Source: an uncultured SAR86 cluster bacterium (GTDB lineage: Bacteria; Pseudomonadota; Gammaproteobacteria; Magnimaribacterales; AG-339-G14). From it: a stretch of DNA of 64,000 nucleotides. This document shows positions 19,115 through 28,238 of this stretch, piece by piece. The translations under genes were made by a program, and so were the position numbers. The stretch's first letter is position 1. Every line of letters starts with the position of its first letter. Below the pieces are notes generated by a model that searched no databases, was not told where the DNA came from, and saw only the letters and a program-made list of their open reading frames with translations. The stretch lies in NCBI GenBank assembly GCA_902525735.1, contig CABZIF010000004.1:32596-96595 (forward strand). Reading direction: 5' to 3'.

Positions 19115-19679
19115 TATCTTTGCCAAAGTAAATTTGATCATCGACAAAAAAAGTTGGTATGCCAAAAACTCCGCGCTCGACTGCCTGTTCGGTATTTGAA
19201 ATAAGTTTTGCTTTCACTTCTGGATCTTGCATCTGATTCATCAATTTTTCTGAATCGAAGCCCGATTCATCAAATGCTGCCTTAATAACTTCAGGATCAT
19301 CCATTTTTTTTGGTTCCTCCCACATGTGAATTAAAACTTTATCGATATAATCTTCTAAATAACCATCCATATCAGCCGCGACTGCTCCTCTTATAATTTG
19401 GAGACTGATAACTGGAAAATGAGGATTCATTTTAAACAAGTTAAGGTCATGTCTTTGAACAAATCTTTCCATTTCGATTCCTTGGTATTCATTTTTATTC
19501 AAGACACCAAAAAATTGCTCCATAGGAGGCTTATTGTTTGTAGCTTTAAATATTCCTCCCAATAAGACTGGGATGTAATTCAACTCAACGTCATATTTTC
19601 CTTTAATTTTTTGCATGACTTTATGACTTAAGTAAGCATTTGGGCTGGCAAAGTCGAAATAAAAATCTATTTTTTTCAT
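19080..19679 (-). CDS. 2-hydroxychromene-2-carboxylate isomerase-like DsbA-family protein
   Basis: 199 residues of the DsbA/GST-kappa fold. The N-terminal strand and loop DFYFDFASPNAYL has Ser12 at the position used by kappa GSTs and HCCA isomerases instead of a CxxC; ERGVFGIPTFFVDDQIYFG is the cis-Pro region that ends the family. These proteins isomerise chromene carboxylates in naphthalene breakdown or act as glutathione-dependent isomerases. The real substrate is unknown. Its start overlaps the upstream carboxylesterase stop by 4 bases, so it is translated with it. Confidence 0.85.
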   Translation of the reverse strand: MKKIDFYFDFASPNAYLSHKVMQKIKGKYDVELNYIPVLLGGIFKATNNKPPMEQFFGVLNKNEYQGIEMERFVQRHDLNLFKMNPHFPVISLQIIRGAVAADMDGYLEDYIDKVLIHMWEEPKKMDDPEVIKAAFDESGFDSEKLMNQMQDPEVKAKLISNTEQAVERGVFGIPTFFVDDQIYFGKDTIWMIEEILES

Positions 19680-21454
19680 AATTTCTTACACTCCTCTAGG
19701 GTAAAATTTGATTTATTGCCTGATTCTTTCAAATTATTAATATATTCACATTTTATTTTAATATCTCCTATTCTATTATCTTCTGCTAGCCTTTGCAGTT
19801 CATCGCCAAAAAATAATTCAGAGTTCGACATGTAAATGCCTTTGTCGTTTGTAGAGTCCAATACAATAAATTTATCTTTGCCAGGACCATTTTGCCAGGG
19901 TTGCCATTTTTCTAAATCTTTCTTTCTTCCAGAGCTAGGATTTCCCGAATATGCAAATTCTGCCCAATAAGACATCATTGAGTTTGATAACTCTCTTGCT
20001 GCTGGTCTGCTCTTGTCATTGATAATGAATCTCTCAAATCCAAAAAACTCTAAACTTCCTGATACAAATGGAATTTCAAATCCATGAGCCGCACCGAAAA
20101 TTTTAGAAAAATCCATCCACAAATATGTTGGCTCTTCATCCCAATCAAATCTATATGCAAAAACATCAGGATTCCCTGATTTTGTTAATTTTCTTGCTGG
20201 TTGATCAACGCCACTTATTTTCCAATTATTGGAGGCATATTCATTTTCTATTTCATATTTTTCTTTATCTTTAACAAATATGATGAAATTGGCAAAACTT
20301 GTGACAAATTCTTCATCCAATGCAAAGAATAATTTCATTTCATCTCTGTTTGTTCCAAGCATGGTTGGAACTTTATTATATTGACCTCTTCGAAATTTCA
20401 TACCTTCTTTTGGCAAAACATATCCATCAGCAATAATCCTAGGGACATTAAACATTCCAGCAACTATCTTTTCTTCGTAAGTATCGAAAATTTCTGAGGA
20501 GCTTAAGCTTTGTAAAAAGTTTTTTAAATTAGAGTTATTCATGGAGTCTTGTAAGATTTTTGCCTCATAAATGTCTTTGGCACCGTTATAGCCAATTAGA
20601 ATATTGTTAACTATTTCTTTTGAACTAGTAGGCCAACCAGGATTTATTTCATCATCTACATAATTTGAGGCATCTTCTATTGAGGTTGTTCTAGTTGAGC
20701 CGCTTTGAGAAATTGCTCTATGAAAAAGACCGCTGGCAAGATTTGAAGAAATTAAAGAAAAAACATTATGCCCGCCAGCAGATTCTCCAAAAATTGTGAC
20801 ATTGTTAGGGTTTCCCCCAAATTCCTTTATATTTTTTTTGACCCACTTTAAAGCAAGTATTTGATCCAAAAGTCCATAGTTTCCAGATTTATCTTCTTCT
20901 GAATTGCTAGTTTCAATCAGGCTGGGGTGATAAAACCAACCAAATGGACCTAGTCGGTAATTTATAGTAATTACAATTACTTTTTGTTCAGATGCTAACC
21001 TACTGAAATCATAACCACTTCCTGCTCCAGTAGTATTTCCACCTCCGTGAATCCAAACCATAACAGGTAAATTTTCATTTCCTGACAAGTTTCTTGGAGA
21101 ATGGATATTCAGGTATAAACAATCTTCCGAACCAATATAATTTTCTTTCTCTTCGCTATAATCAACAAAACTCCTATTCTGAAAGCAAATATCTGAAAAT
21201 GAAATTGCCTTAATAATTTCTTCACTGTTTTCTATAGGTTGAGGAGCTCTCCATCGTAGTTCATTTATAGGTGGTTTTGCATATGGAATTCCGAACCAAG
21301 CTGTTGAATTATTTATATGTTTGAAACCAATTACTCGACCTGAACTAGTATTCTTTAAAGTAGTTAAATCCTCAACATAGGTAATCTTACCGTTATCTTC
21401 CGCACAAGCAAAAAATAAAAAACATGAAGTAAAAACAATGATTTTTTTAAACAA
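19676..21454 (-). CDS. Carboxylesterase type B, predicted lipoprotein
   Basis: 592 residues. An N-terminal lipoprotein signal with lipobox ending at Cys17 (LFFAC) places it in the envelope. The type B carboxylesterase domain shows VWIHGGG (oxyanion, 134-139), the elbow GESAGGH with Ser225, and AAHGFEIPFV with the catalytic His; the cysteine pair near 90-112 matches the family disulfide region. It probably hydrolyses carboxylic esters taken up from outside. The start is TTG at 21454, supported by the strong ribosome site aggggg five bases upstream. Coupled to the isomerase-like gene downstream. Confidence 0.88.
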   Translation of the reverse strand: MFKKIIVFTSCFLFFACAEDNGKITYVEDLTTLKNTSSGRVIGFKHINNSTAWFGIPYAKPPINELRWRAPQPIENSEEIIKAISFSDICFQNRSFVDYSEEKENYIGSEDCLYLNIHSPRNLSGNENLPVMVWIHGGGNTTGAGSGYDFSRLASEQKVIVITINYRLGPFGWFYHPSLIETSNSEEDKSGNYGLLDQILALKWVKKNIKEFGGNPNNVTIFGESAGGHNVFSLISSNLASGLFHRAISQSGSTRTTSIEDASNYVDDEINPGWPTSSKEIVNNILIGYNGAKDIYEAKILQDSMNNSNLKNFLQSLSSSEIFDTYEEKIVAGMFNVPRIIADGYVLPKEGMKFRRGQYNKVPTMLGTNRDEMKLFFALDEEFVTSFANFIIFVKDKEKYEIENEYASNNWKISGVDQPARKLTKSGNPDVFAYRFDWDEEPTYLWMDFSKIFGAAHGFEIPFVSGSLEFFGFERFIINDKSRPAARELSNSMMSYWAEFAYSGNPSSGRKKDLEKWQPWQNGPGKDKFIVLDSTNDKGIYMSNSELFFGDELQRLAEDNRIGDIKIKCEYINNLKESGNKSNFTLEECKKL

Positions 21455-21459
21455 TTCTT

Positions 21460-21465
21460 CCCCCT
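21460..21465 (-). promoter_or_regulatory. Ribosome binding site that fixes the TTG start of the carboxylesterase
   Basis: AGGGGG on the minus strand, five bases before the TTG at 21454. No in-frame ATG lies near the signal peptide, so this site decides the start. Confidence 0.7.
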
Positions 21466-21536
21466 AAAATATTCAGTCTACGAAAATAAACTGATAAAGT
21501 ATTATGCTAGAAATTTAAAAATAAATCGAAAAAATT

Positions 21537-22754
21537 ATGGAAATATCACCAATACCTACTCTTTCAAAAGATATTAACAAAATCAGAGAATTAACAGCTT
21601 CTATTGTTGCAAATCAAATAATCCCCAATGAATCAAAAATTTATAAAGGCGGTGATGATGCTAAAGCTTTGAGGGAAGAGATAAGATCAGAAGTTAAAAA
21701 GAAACAATTATGGGCTCCGCATTTACCTAAAGAATATGGTGGTATGGGAATTGGCTTTATGGCACACGCTTACATGAACGAAATTTTAGCTTGGTCACCT
21801 CTTTCCAATAGATTATTTGGAGTCATAGCCCCAAATTCAGGAAATCAAAAAGTCCTTCTTAAATACGGATCAGATGAGCAAAAGAAAAAATGGTTAGAAC
21901 CACTGATAGCAGGAGAAATGGAATCGGCTTTTTCCATGACGGAACCAGAGAATGCGGGCTCTGATCCAAGATCTATTAAAACTACAGCTAAAAAAGAGGG
22001 AGACCAATGGGTTATCAATGGGCATAAGGTAATGACTTCGAATGGAATAAGAGCAGATTTTGCAATCGTTATGTGTCGAACAGAAGAAGAAGATGATTCT
22101 GGTGAAGTAAATTCAAGAATGACACAAATTATAGTTCCAACTGATACTCCTGGTTTTAATGTAATAAGATCAGTGCCTATATGGGGTCATACTGGTGGAG
22201 ATCATGTAGAGATAAAGTATGAAAATGTTAGGGTTCCCATAGAAAACCAGTTAGGTGCCAGAGGCTCAGGTCATGCTGCAGCTCAAGATAGACTCGGTGC
22301 GGGAAGAGTTTTTCATTGTATGAATAGCATTGGTCAAATGTGGAGAGCATTTGACTTAATGATGCAAAGAACAACTACCAGAAAAGTTCATGGCGGTTTA
22401 CTCGAATCAAAACAACTAATTCAAGGTTTTATTGCTGATTCATATATCGACATTCAAACAGCAAGATTGATGACTATTCATTGTGCTGAGGTGATGGATT
22501 CCGAAGGAGATCCAAGAGTAGATATATCTGCTATAAAAATTTATGTTCCAGCAGCTATGCACAGAGTTGTAGACAGAGCTATACAGGTATATGGTTGGAA
22601 AGGTGTGTCTGCTGATTTACCTTTGTTTGGAATGTATCAAGGAGCAAGAACTCTTAGGTTGGCTGATGGACCAGATGAAGTTCATAGAATACTTATTGCG
22701 AAACAAATTTTAAAAAAATATCGTGAAGGACTTTCCTGGGACTTTGGGATCTAG
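21537..22754 (+). CDS. Acyl-CoA dehydrogenase
   Basis: 405 residues, normal family size. It oxidises an acyl-CoA to the 2-enoyl-CoA with FAD, passing electrons to ETF. Signatures are AFSMTEPENAGSDP for FAD/substrate binding, the beta domain ending near GGDHVEIKYENVRVP, and the C-terminal helical bundle with VYGWKGVSADLPLFGMYQGAR and RLADGPDEVHRILIAKQIL. The C-terminal signature resembles the FadE10/11-like group. It converges on the thioesterase gene with a 4-base overlap. The chain-length preference is unknown. Confidence 0.9.
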   Translation: MEISPIPTLSKDINKIRELTASIVANQIIPNESKIYKGGDDAKALREEIRSEVKKKQLWAPHLPKEYGGMGIGFMAHAYMNEILAWSPLSNRLFGVIAPNSGNQKVLLKYGSDEQKKKWLEPLIAGEMESAFSMTEPENAGSDPRSIKTTAKKEGDQWVINGHKVMTSNGIRADFAIVMCRTEEEDDSGEVNSRMTQIIVPTDTPGFNVIRSVPIWGHTGGDHVEIKYENVRVPIENQLGARGSGHAAAQDRLGAGRVFHCMNSIGQMWRAFDLMMQRTTTRKVHGGLLESKQLIQGFIADSYIDIQTARLMTIHCAEVMDSEGDPRVDISAIKIYVPAAMHRVVDRAIQVYGWKGVSADLPLFGMYQGARTLRLADGPDEVHRILIAKQILKKYREGLSWDFGI

Positions 22755-23221
22755 GCTTTAATTATTTTTGCGTCTTTTGCCATATTTTCAATCAAAAAGT
22801 CCTTTGGCTCTCCCAGTTTTATTAACTTAAGACTAGAAGATGCCTTAGCAATTATTTTCTCGTTTTGGTAAAGCTCCGCTGAAGAGAAACCAATAGAATT
22901 TCCTAACTTAATAATTTTTGATTCGCAGAAAAGCTTTCCTGGGCTACCGGCGGATAAAAAGGATACATTTATATCAATCGACATTGGTGTGTAAATAAAA
23001 TCTGTCAGCTCCATAACCAAAAATGCCATACAAGAATCCATCATTACGGCTGTATAACCCCCTTGGATAATGGTGCCATTTGTATGACATATATCTTCAG
23101 TGGCTTTAAAGGACATTTTTAAAGTTTCATTTTTATAATTAATTTCCAGAATTTTTGCTTTAAGCTGCTTCATATATTCTGGAGTGTGATCTTTTGGCAT
23201 ATTATATTTTTGAAAAAACAT
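22751..23221 (-). CDS. PaaI-type hot-dog thioesterase
   Basis: 156 residues of the hot-dog fold. The characteristic helix and turn TIIQGGYTAVMMDSCMAFLVM corresponds to the HGG-type motif of PaaI thioesterases, with Gln where the His usually stands; the strand YTPMSIDINVSFLSAG follows. It would hydrolyse acyl-CoA thioesters. It starts inside the end of photolyase (20-base overlap); a later Met at residue 8 would remove the overlap, but the first ATG has a better aaggg ribosome site. Confidence 0.8.
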   Translation of the reverse strand: MFFQKYNMPKDHTPEYMKQLKAKILEINYKNETLKMSFKATEDICHTNGTIIQGGYTAVMMDSCMAFLVMELTDFIYTPMSIDINVSFLSAGSPGKLFCESKIIKLGNSIGFSSAELYQNEKIIAKASSSLKLIKLGEPKDFLIENMAKDAKIIKA

Positions 23222-24596
23222 CTATTGCCCTTTTTCTTGATGAAGAAAGGTCTGTTATTGGCATTGGATAATTTAGTTCTTTTCTTAATTCAATATCAGG
23301 ATTATGGATTTCCTTACTAGAAAGGCTCTCTAAATTAGGAAGATAGTATTTTAAAAATAATCCTTCTTTATCAAATTTTTCAGATTGGGTTATCGGATTA
23401 AAAATTCTGAAATAAGGTGCTGCATCTACACCTGTTGAAGCACTCCATTGCCAACCTCCTACGTTCGAGGCATGGTCTCCATCAATCAAGTTTTGCATAA
23501 AAAACTCTTCTCCCCTCTTCCAATCAATCAGTAAGTTTTTACTTAAAAACATTGCAACTATCATCCTCAGTCTATTATGCATCCAACCTGTGTTTAATAA
23601 TTGTTTCATAGCAGCGTCAATTATTGGAAAACCTGTCTCTCCTTTTGTCCACGCTACAAAATCTTCTTCATCATCTCGCCATTTAACTTGGTCATACTTT
23701 TCATTAAAAGATTTTCTCATACTAACTCGTGGATAATGAAAAATTATATATTTATAGAACTCTCGCCAAATTATTTCGTTAAACCAAGAATATTCACCCG
23801 TGCCTGGTGAATCTTCTGAAATTTCTAATAATTTAGATACGCATTTCTTTGCGGAAATTATTCCTGAAGACAAATAAGCTGAAAGTTTACTTGTAGAATC
23901 TTGAGCAGGAAAATCTCTTGCGATTTTATAGTCAGAAATTTTATTTTCAAAAAAATTTTCCAAAATCTCTATTGCTGCTTTCTCACCAGGTTCGTAAAGC
24001 TTTAATGCATTTTTTTCGAGCTCATCTTCAAGCTCAAAATTGGGTATTTCGTCGGAATCACCAATCTTAGTTTGTTGTTTTTCCGGCCTAGGAAAACATT
24101 GAAGATACTCTTTATTGAGTTCTTCTCGGAAAGATCTTGAGTAAGGAGTAAAAACTTTAAAATAAGTTCCTGCACCTGTTACAATTTTTTTGGGATTAAT
24201 TATTGAGGAATCAAATTCAATTAAATCAATTCTATTGTCTGCTAAAAGTTTTCTTAAATTTTCATCTCTTTGTTTTTCATTAAAACCATATTCAGTGTTA
24301 ATAAAGACTTTAGAAGCATTTATCCTTAAAGCTTCCTTTAAAATCAATTCATTTTCATCGTCAAGCTTTGGTGAAAGAACTTTTAAATTAATATTTAGGT
24401 AGTCTAGTTCTTTTTTTATTATTTCTAAATTGTTTAATTGAAATTTTATTTTTAAAGGACTTTCGTAGTGAAGTTGCCATTTTTCTTTATTAAAAAGAAA
24501 TAATGCTTCTAATCCATTTTTACCCAAAGAAGCATTGTAAAGAGCTGAGTTATCTTGGAGTCTTAAATCATTCGAAAAAATAAATAAATTTGCCAT
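23202..24596 (-). CDS. phrB: Deoxyribodipyrimidine photolyase
   Basis: 464 residues, similar to E. coli PhrB (472). It repairs UV-induced cyclobutane pyrimidine dimers using light and FADH-. The N-terminal antenna domain starts ANLFIFSNDLRLQDNSAL. The C-terminal FAD domain holds EIIWREFYKYI, ETGFPIIDAAMKQLLNTGWMHNRLRM and the region WQWSASTGVDAAPYFRIFNP. Photolyase fits a bacterium of the sunlit ocean. A long AT-rich leader with a terminator hairpin separates it from the next gene upstream. Confidence 0.94.
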   Translation of the reverse strand: MANLFIFSNDLRLQDNSALYNASLGKNGLEALFLFNKEKWQLHYESPLKIKFQLNNLEIIKKELDYLNINLKVLSPKLDDENELILKEALRINASKVFINTEYGFNEKQRDENLRKLLADNRIDLIEFDSSIINPKKIVTGAGTYFKVFTPYSRSFREELNKEYLQCFPRPEKQQTKIGDSDEIPNFELEDELEKNALKLYEPGEKAAIEILENFFENKISDYKIARDFPAQDSTSKLSAYLSSGIISAKKCVSKLLEISEDSPGTGEYSWFNEIIWREFYKYIIFHYPRVSMRKSFNEKYDQVKWRDDEEDFVAWTKGETGFPIIDAAMKQLLNTGWMHNRLRMIVAMFLSKNLLIDWKRGEEFFMQNLIDGDHASNVGGWQWSASTGVDAAPYFRIFNPITQSEKFDKEGLFLKYYLPNLESLSSKEIHNPDIELRKELNYPMPITDLSSSRKRAIDVFSKI

Positions 24597-24644
24597 GGAA
24601 TGTACTTTAATGAAAATTTAATAAAATAGTAATTACATATCTAT

Positions 24645-24684
24645 AAAAAATAAACGGGTTGCAACTTCTTGTTACAACCCGTTT
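24645..24684 (-). terminator. Rho-independent terminator
   Basis: On the minus strand a 14-base stem (AAACGGGTTGTAAC against GTTGCAACCCGTTT, one mismatch) with loop AAGAA is followed by A and six T. This is the best terminator in the window. It ends transcription coming from the saccharopine dehydrogenase-like gene, or of the small RNA candidate, and isolates photolyase. Confidence 0.88.
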
Positions 24685-24731
24685 CTATTCGAGTTGGAGA
24701 GATTTTTCTGGGGAGAAAGAATACTCGAATA
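24645..24731 (-). ncRNA. Candidate small RNA: two hairpins, pyrimidine-rich loop, terminator
   Basis: Immediately before the terminator stem, one base away on the minus strand, is a second inverted repeat: TATTCGAGT pairs perfectly with ACTCGAATA around a 28-base loop. The loop contains CTCCCC and CTCTCC, which are complementary to Shine-Dalgarno sequences. Two adjacent hairpins, anti-SD motifs in a loop and a terminal T-run are the layout of several trans-acting small RNAs. It could instead be just the 3' untranslated end of the upstream gene. No convincing own promoter was found. Confidence 0.45.
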
Positions 24732-24797
24732 AATACATTTTATATACCCGAAAGTGTAAATGGGGTTATAAATATGGTTATTTTAGTTATAAAAGAA

Positions 24798-25973
24798 TTA
24801 GTGGACTTTAAAGTCGATATCAGCTTCTTTTAATCTGTTTATCAATTCTTCCCCTAATCCGGCTGCAGAGGTTAAAACTCCTCCATAATCATCACCGCCT
24901 GGAAGATTGACAGACCTCGCAAGTGTCAAAGCGGATTCACAAACTAGTTTTGAAGTTGATTTATATCCTGGATCTCCTGAACCATAAATAGAACAAATCT
25001 TTTTCTCTCCATCTTCAGCTTCTGCAATAAAAGTAGATCTAAACCATCCATTGTTTTGAACATCTTCACTAGGACCCTCTCCTGGTTTTGGTAAGAATCT
25101 TCTCACTATGCCTTTTAATGGCGATGCAATAATTAAGAACCCTAAAACCAAACCATAAGACGCACGCCTTGCTAATTTTTTAGTCTTGTGAAGTCCATAT
25201 TCGCCAAATGTAAAATTACTTCCGTAGCTTTTTTGATTTTGTTCCATTAAAGCTGCTGATCTTCTTACTACTCTAGTATTTGCTGCTGCCATAACAAACA
25301 TTCCAGACCAAGCATCGAGTTCTTCAATTTTTTCAATTTTCATTTCATCTTTTGAATTATTTCTTTGCTCTTCTGTAACAGAATTTTCTGGATTAAGTAG
25401 AAAAGGATCACGCATTTCCTTGCTCAATTTACCCATCGTAAATCCAGTTTCAATAGTTCCTCCAGAAGCCCCGCCTTGCATTTCTTGATATAAATTAATT
25501 CTCTTTACCGGTTTTTTGAATTGAGAAACAGTATATAAAGCTCCAATATCTGATGGAATAGAGTCATACCCGCAAGATGGAACAATTCTCACTCCTTTCA
25601 AACTCGCATTATCATGATGTTTATCTATCAATGTCCTTACCCAATGATTTTCTCCAGTAATGTCTGTGTAATGCGTTCCCTGTTCAACGCAGGCTTGGAC
25701 TAGTAAATCACTGTACCTAGCAAAAGGACCCGCTGTAGACAAAACTACCTTAGTTTGTCCTGCCAGAATTCTTAAAGCTTCCAAGTTATCGCCATCAGCT
25801 ACTAAAATATCTGTTTTTAAAGCAAACTTTTCTTTAATTTCTTCCAATTTATCTTTATTTCTCCCCGCAATAGCCCAATTTAAGTCAGGGTAATTTTCTT
25901 TAAAATATTTGGCGCATAGTTGCCCTGTAAACCCAGTGCCGCCGTAGAGGATTATTTCGTATTTTTTGTCCAT
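24798..25973 (-). CDS. Saccharopine dehydrogenase-like NAD(P)-dependent oxidoreductase
   Basis: 391 residues. The N-terminal Rossmann fold begins YEIILYGGTGFTGQLCAKYF and continues WAIAGRNKDKLEEI, the pattern of saccharopine dehydrogenase-like proteins that include mycobacterial trans-acting enoyl reductases. Next come STAGPFARYSDLLVQAC and GEN(H)WVR, also typical. A hydrophobic stretch near residues 265-285 is unusual for a soluble enzyme and also occurs in the eukaryotic SCCPDH-like proteins. True lysine metabolism is unlikely; lipid-related reduction is possible. Last gene before the terminator. Confidence 0.82.
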   Translation of the reverse strand: MDKKYEIILYGGTGFTGQLCAKYFKENYPDLNWAIAGRNKDKLEEIKEKFALKTDILVADGDNLEALRILAGQTKVVLSTAGPFARYSDLLVQACVEQGTHYTDITGENHWVRTLIDKHHDNASLKGVRIVPSCGYDSIPSDIGALYTVSQFKKPVKRINLYQEMQGGASGGTIETGFTMGKLSKEMRDPFLLNPENSVTEEQRNNSKDEMKIEKIEELDAWSGMFVMAAANTRVVRRSAALMEQNQKSYGSNFTFGEYGLHKTKKLARRASYGLVLGFLIIASPLKGIVRRFLPKPGEGPSEDVQNNGWFRSTFIAEAEDGEKKICSIYGSGDPGYKSTSKLVCESALTLARSVNLPGGDDYGGVLTSAAGLGEELINRLKEADIDFKVH

Positions 25974-26000
25974 AATAAGATTATAAATTAATAAAAATTT

Positions 26001-27356
26001 TTAGTAATTATTTTTAAAAAAGTCTGTAGAGCTATAAGGAAACAAAGCAAAACTCAAAACATTTTCATCAACCAGAGATGCATCTTTTAGTGAATTTTTT
26101 GAACAGAAATTACTTAAATCTTTCTTGAGCTGATCAAAGTCATCTACCAAATCATCAGCTGGTCTAGTTTCAATTGGTTCCATTTCTAACTTAGCCTTTT
26201 CTTTTAAACCATCTTCTACTTGTCCAAAAATTTTTCCATAATATCCTGAAATAAGTTTTGTTAACTCAATAGATAATTTTTTATATCTTTCCCCGTCAAT
26301 AATATTTGTTAAAGCTTGTGCTCCTATAATTTGTGAAACGGGCGTGACAAGAGGAAGATAACCTAAATCTTTTCTAACTCTTGGAATTTCCTGAATTACT
26401 GCTTCTAACTTATCTTCTAGATTCATTTGTTTAAGTTGACTTTCTAAATTGGATAACATGCCTCCCGGCACTTGCCTCACTAACATTTGAACGTCTACTC
26501 CTTTTAAACTTCCTTCAAATTTTGAATATTTATTTCTAATTTTTTTAAAATACTGACTAATTTCATCTAATTTTAATAGGTCAAAATTTAAAGAGAAATC
26601 TGTATCTTGAAGCATAGAAACTACAGTTTCAGTAGAAGAGTGACCGTAGGTCATGCTCATAGATGAGATTGAAGTATCTATGTTATCAATGCCTGCTTCA
26701 ATTGCCTTAAGATTTGTAGCTGTAGACATTCCAGTTGTTGCATGAGTTTGCATATGAATTGGAATGGATAATTCTTCTTTTAATTTTGATATAAGTCGAT
26801 AAGCAACATTAGGTTTTAAAATACCGGCCATGTCTTTTATTGCGATTGAGTCTATTCCAATATCCTCCATACTTTTCGCTAAATCAATCCAATATTGAAT
26901 ATTATGTATTGGACTAGTCGTGTAAGCCATTGCCGCTTGAGCATGTTTATTGTTTTCTTTTACTTGCTCTAAAGAAAATTTAATATTTTCGATATCATTT
27001 AATGCATCAAAGATTCTAAAAACATCTATCCCGTTTTCAGCTGATTTATTTATGAATTTAGAAACAATTTGATCGCTAAAATGTTTATAACCAACCAAAT
27101 TTTGTCCTCTCAAAAGCATTTGTTGAGGAGTCTTTGGCATCGCTTTTTTCAATTCTTTTAATCTCTCCCAGGGATCCTCATTTAGATGTCTCAAACAAAC
27201 ATCAAATGTTGCTCCGCCCCATGATTCAATCGACCAATATCCTATTTCATCCAATTTTCTCGCTGCCGGAAGAAGATCTTCTAAACTAATTCTCGTTGCT
27301 AATAAAGACTGATTTCCATCTCTTAAAACAACCTCAGTTATTCCTACATTGCTCAT
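26001..27356 (-). CDS. Carboxyltransferase subunit (oxaloacetate decarboxylase alpha / pyruvate carboxylase B type) without biotinyl domain
   Basis: 451 residues. The carboxyltransferase barrel is clear: TEVVLRDGNQSLLATR, the metal and Lys region SIAIKDMAGILKP, HMQTHATTGM and DTSISSMSMTYGHSSTE. The PYC_OADA conserved domain follows to about 400. Typical OadA or PycB proteins have about 590 residues because of a C-terminal biotin domain with a MKM motif; none is present here. It resembles in this respect the 5S subunit of transcarboxylase, so a separate biotin carrier must exist if it is active. It lies 3 bases after sucD, so it belongs to the sdh-suc transcript. Confidence 0.82.
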   Translation of the reverse strand: MSNVGITEVVLRDGNQSLLATRISLEDLLPAARKLDEIGYWSIESWGGATFDVCLRHLNEDPWERLKELKKAMPKTPQQMLLRGQNLVGYKHFSDQIVSKFINKSAENGIDVFRIFDALNDIENIKFSLEQVKENNKHAQAAMAYTTSPIHNIQYWIDLAKSMEDIGIDSIAIKDMAGILKPNVAYRLISKLKEELSIPIHMQTHATTGMSTATNLKAIEAGIDNIDTSISSMSMTYGHSSTETVVSMLQDTDFSLNFDLLKLDEISQYFKKIRNKYSKFEGSLKGVDVQMLVRQVPGGMLSNLESQLKQMNLEDKLEAVIQEIPRVRKDLGYLPLVTPVSQIIGAQALTNIIDGERYKKLSIELTKLISGYYGKIFGQVEDGLKEKAKLEMEPIETRPADDLVDDFDQLKKDLSNFCSKNSLKDASLVDENVLSFALFPYSSTDFFKNNY

Positions 27357-27359
27357 TGT

Positions 27360-28238
27360 TTATTTTTTAAAATTTAACAAGTCAGAGATTGTTTTCCCTA
27401 TCAGAGCTGGACTTTTTACAGTGAAAACCCCAGCATTTTCCAAAGCTAAAAATTTTTCATTAGCCGTACCCTTGCCACCTGAAATAATAGCTCCAGCATG
27501 CCCCATTCTTTTTCCAGCTGGTGCACTCACTCCAGCAATATATGCAACAACAGGTTTAGAAATATCTGATTTTATAAATTCTGCAGCTTCTTCTTCTGCA
27601 GTTCCGCCTATTTCTCCAACCATTACGATTCCTTCTGTCTGATCATCCAACTCAAATAATTTCAATATATCGATAAAGCTTGAACCTGGTATCGGATCTC
27701 CGCCGATGCCTACACAACTACTCTGGCCAAGACCAATTTGAGAAGTTTGATCAACCGCTTCATAAGTTAAAGTTCCAGATCTCGAGACAATACCGACCTT
27801 ACCTTTTTTATGAATATCAGCTGGCATTATTCCTAATTTACAAACTCCGGGAGTAATTAAGCCAGGACAATTTGGTCCAATAATCATAGAGCCAAGCTCA
27901 TCAGCTTTAATTTTTAAAATAAGCATATCTAAAGTAGGAATTCCTTCTGTAATAACTATAATTAGTTTAATTCCTGCATCTAAAGCCTCATTAATTGAAT
28001 CCTTACAAAATTTAGCTGGTACAAAAATTATTGACGTATTGGCTTTTGTTTTTTCAACTGCACTTTTTACGTCGCCAAAAACTGGTCTGTCTAAATGTCT
28101 TTCTCCTGCTTTTCCTGGAGTAACGCCCCCTACTAAGTTTGTACCGTACTCAATGGCTTGTTTGCAATGTAACGTAGCCTGAGAACCAGTAAAACCCTGA
28201 CAAATAGCAATAGTATCGTTTCCTATTAAAATACTCAT
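27360..28238 (-). CDS. sucD: Succinyl-CoA synthetase alpha subunit
   Basis: 292 residues (E. coli 289). It converts succinyl-CoA to succinate with nucleotide triphosphate formation, together with SucC. The CoA-binding start ([19 protein letters not shown]), [21 protein letters not shown] and the phospho-histidine loop [14 protein letters not shown] (His near 246) are intact. It overlaps sucC by 4 bases, so translation is coupled. It is followed directly by the carboxyltransferase gene. Confidence 0.97.
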   Translation of the reverse strand: MSILIGNDTIAICQGFTGSQATLHCKQAIEYGTNLVGGVTPGKAGERHLDRPVFGDVKSAVEKTKANTSIIFVPAKFCKDSINEALDAGIKLIIVITEGIPTLDMLILKIKADELGSMIIGPNCPGLITPGVCKLGIMPADIHKKGKVGIVSRSGTLTYEAVDQTSQIGLGQSSCVGIGGDPIPGSSFIDILKLFELDDQTEGIVMVGEIGGTAEEEAAEFIKSDISKPVVAYIAGVSAPAGKRMGHAGAIISGGKGTANEKFLALENAGVFTVKSPALIGKTISDLLNFKK

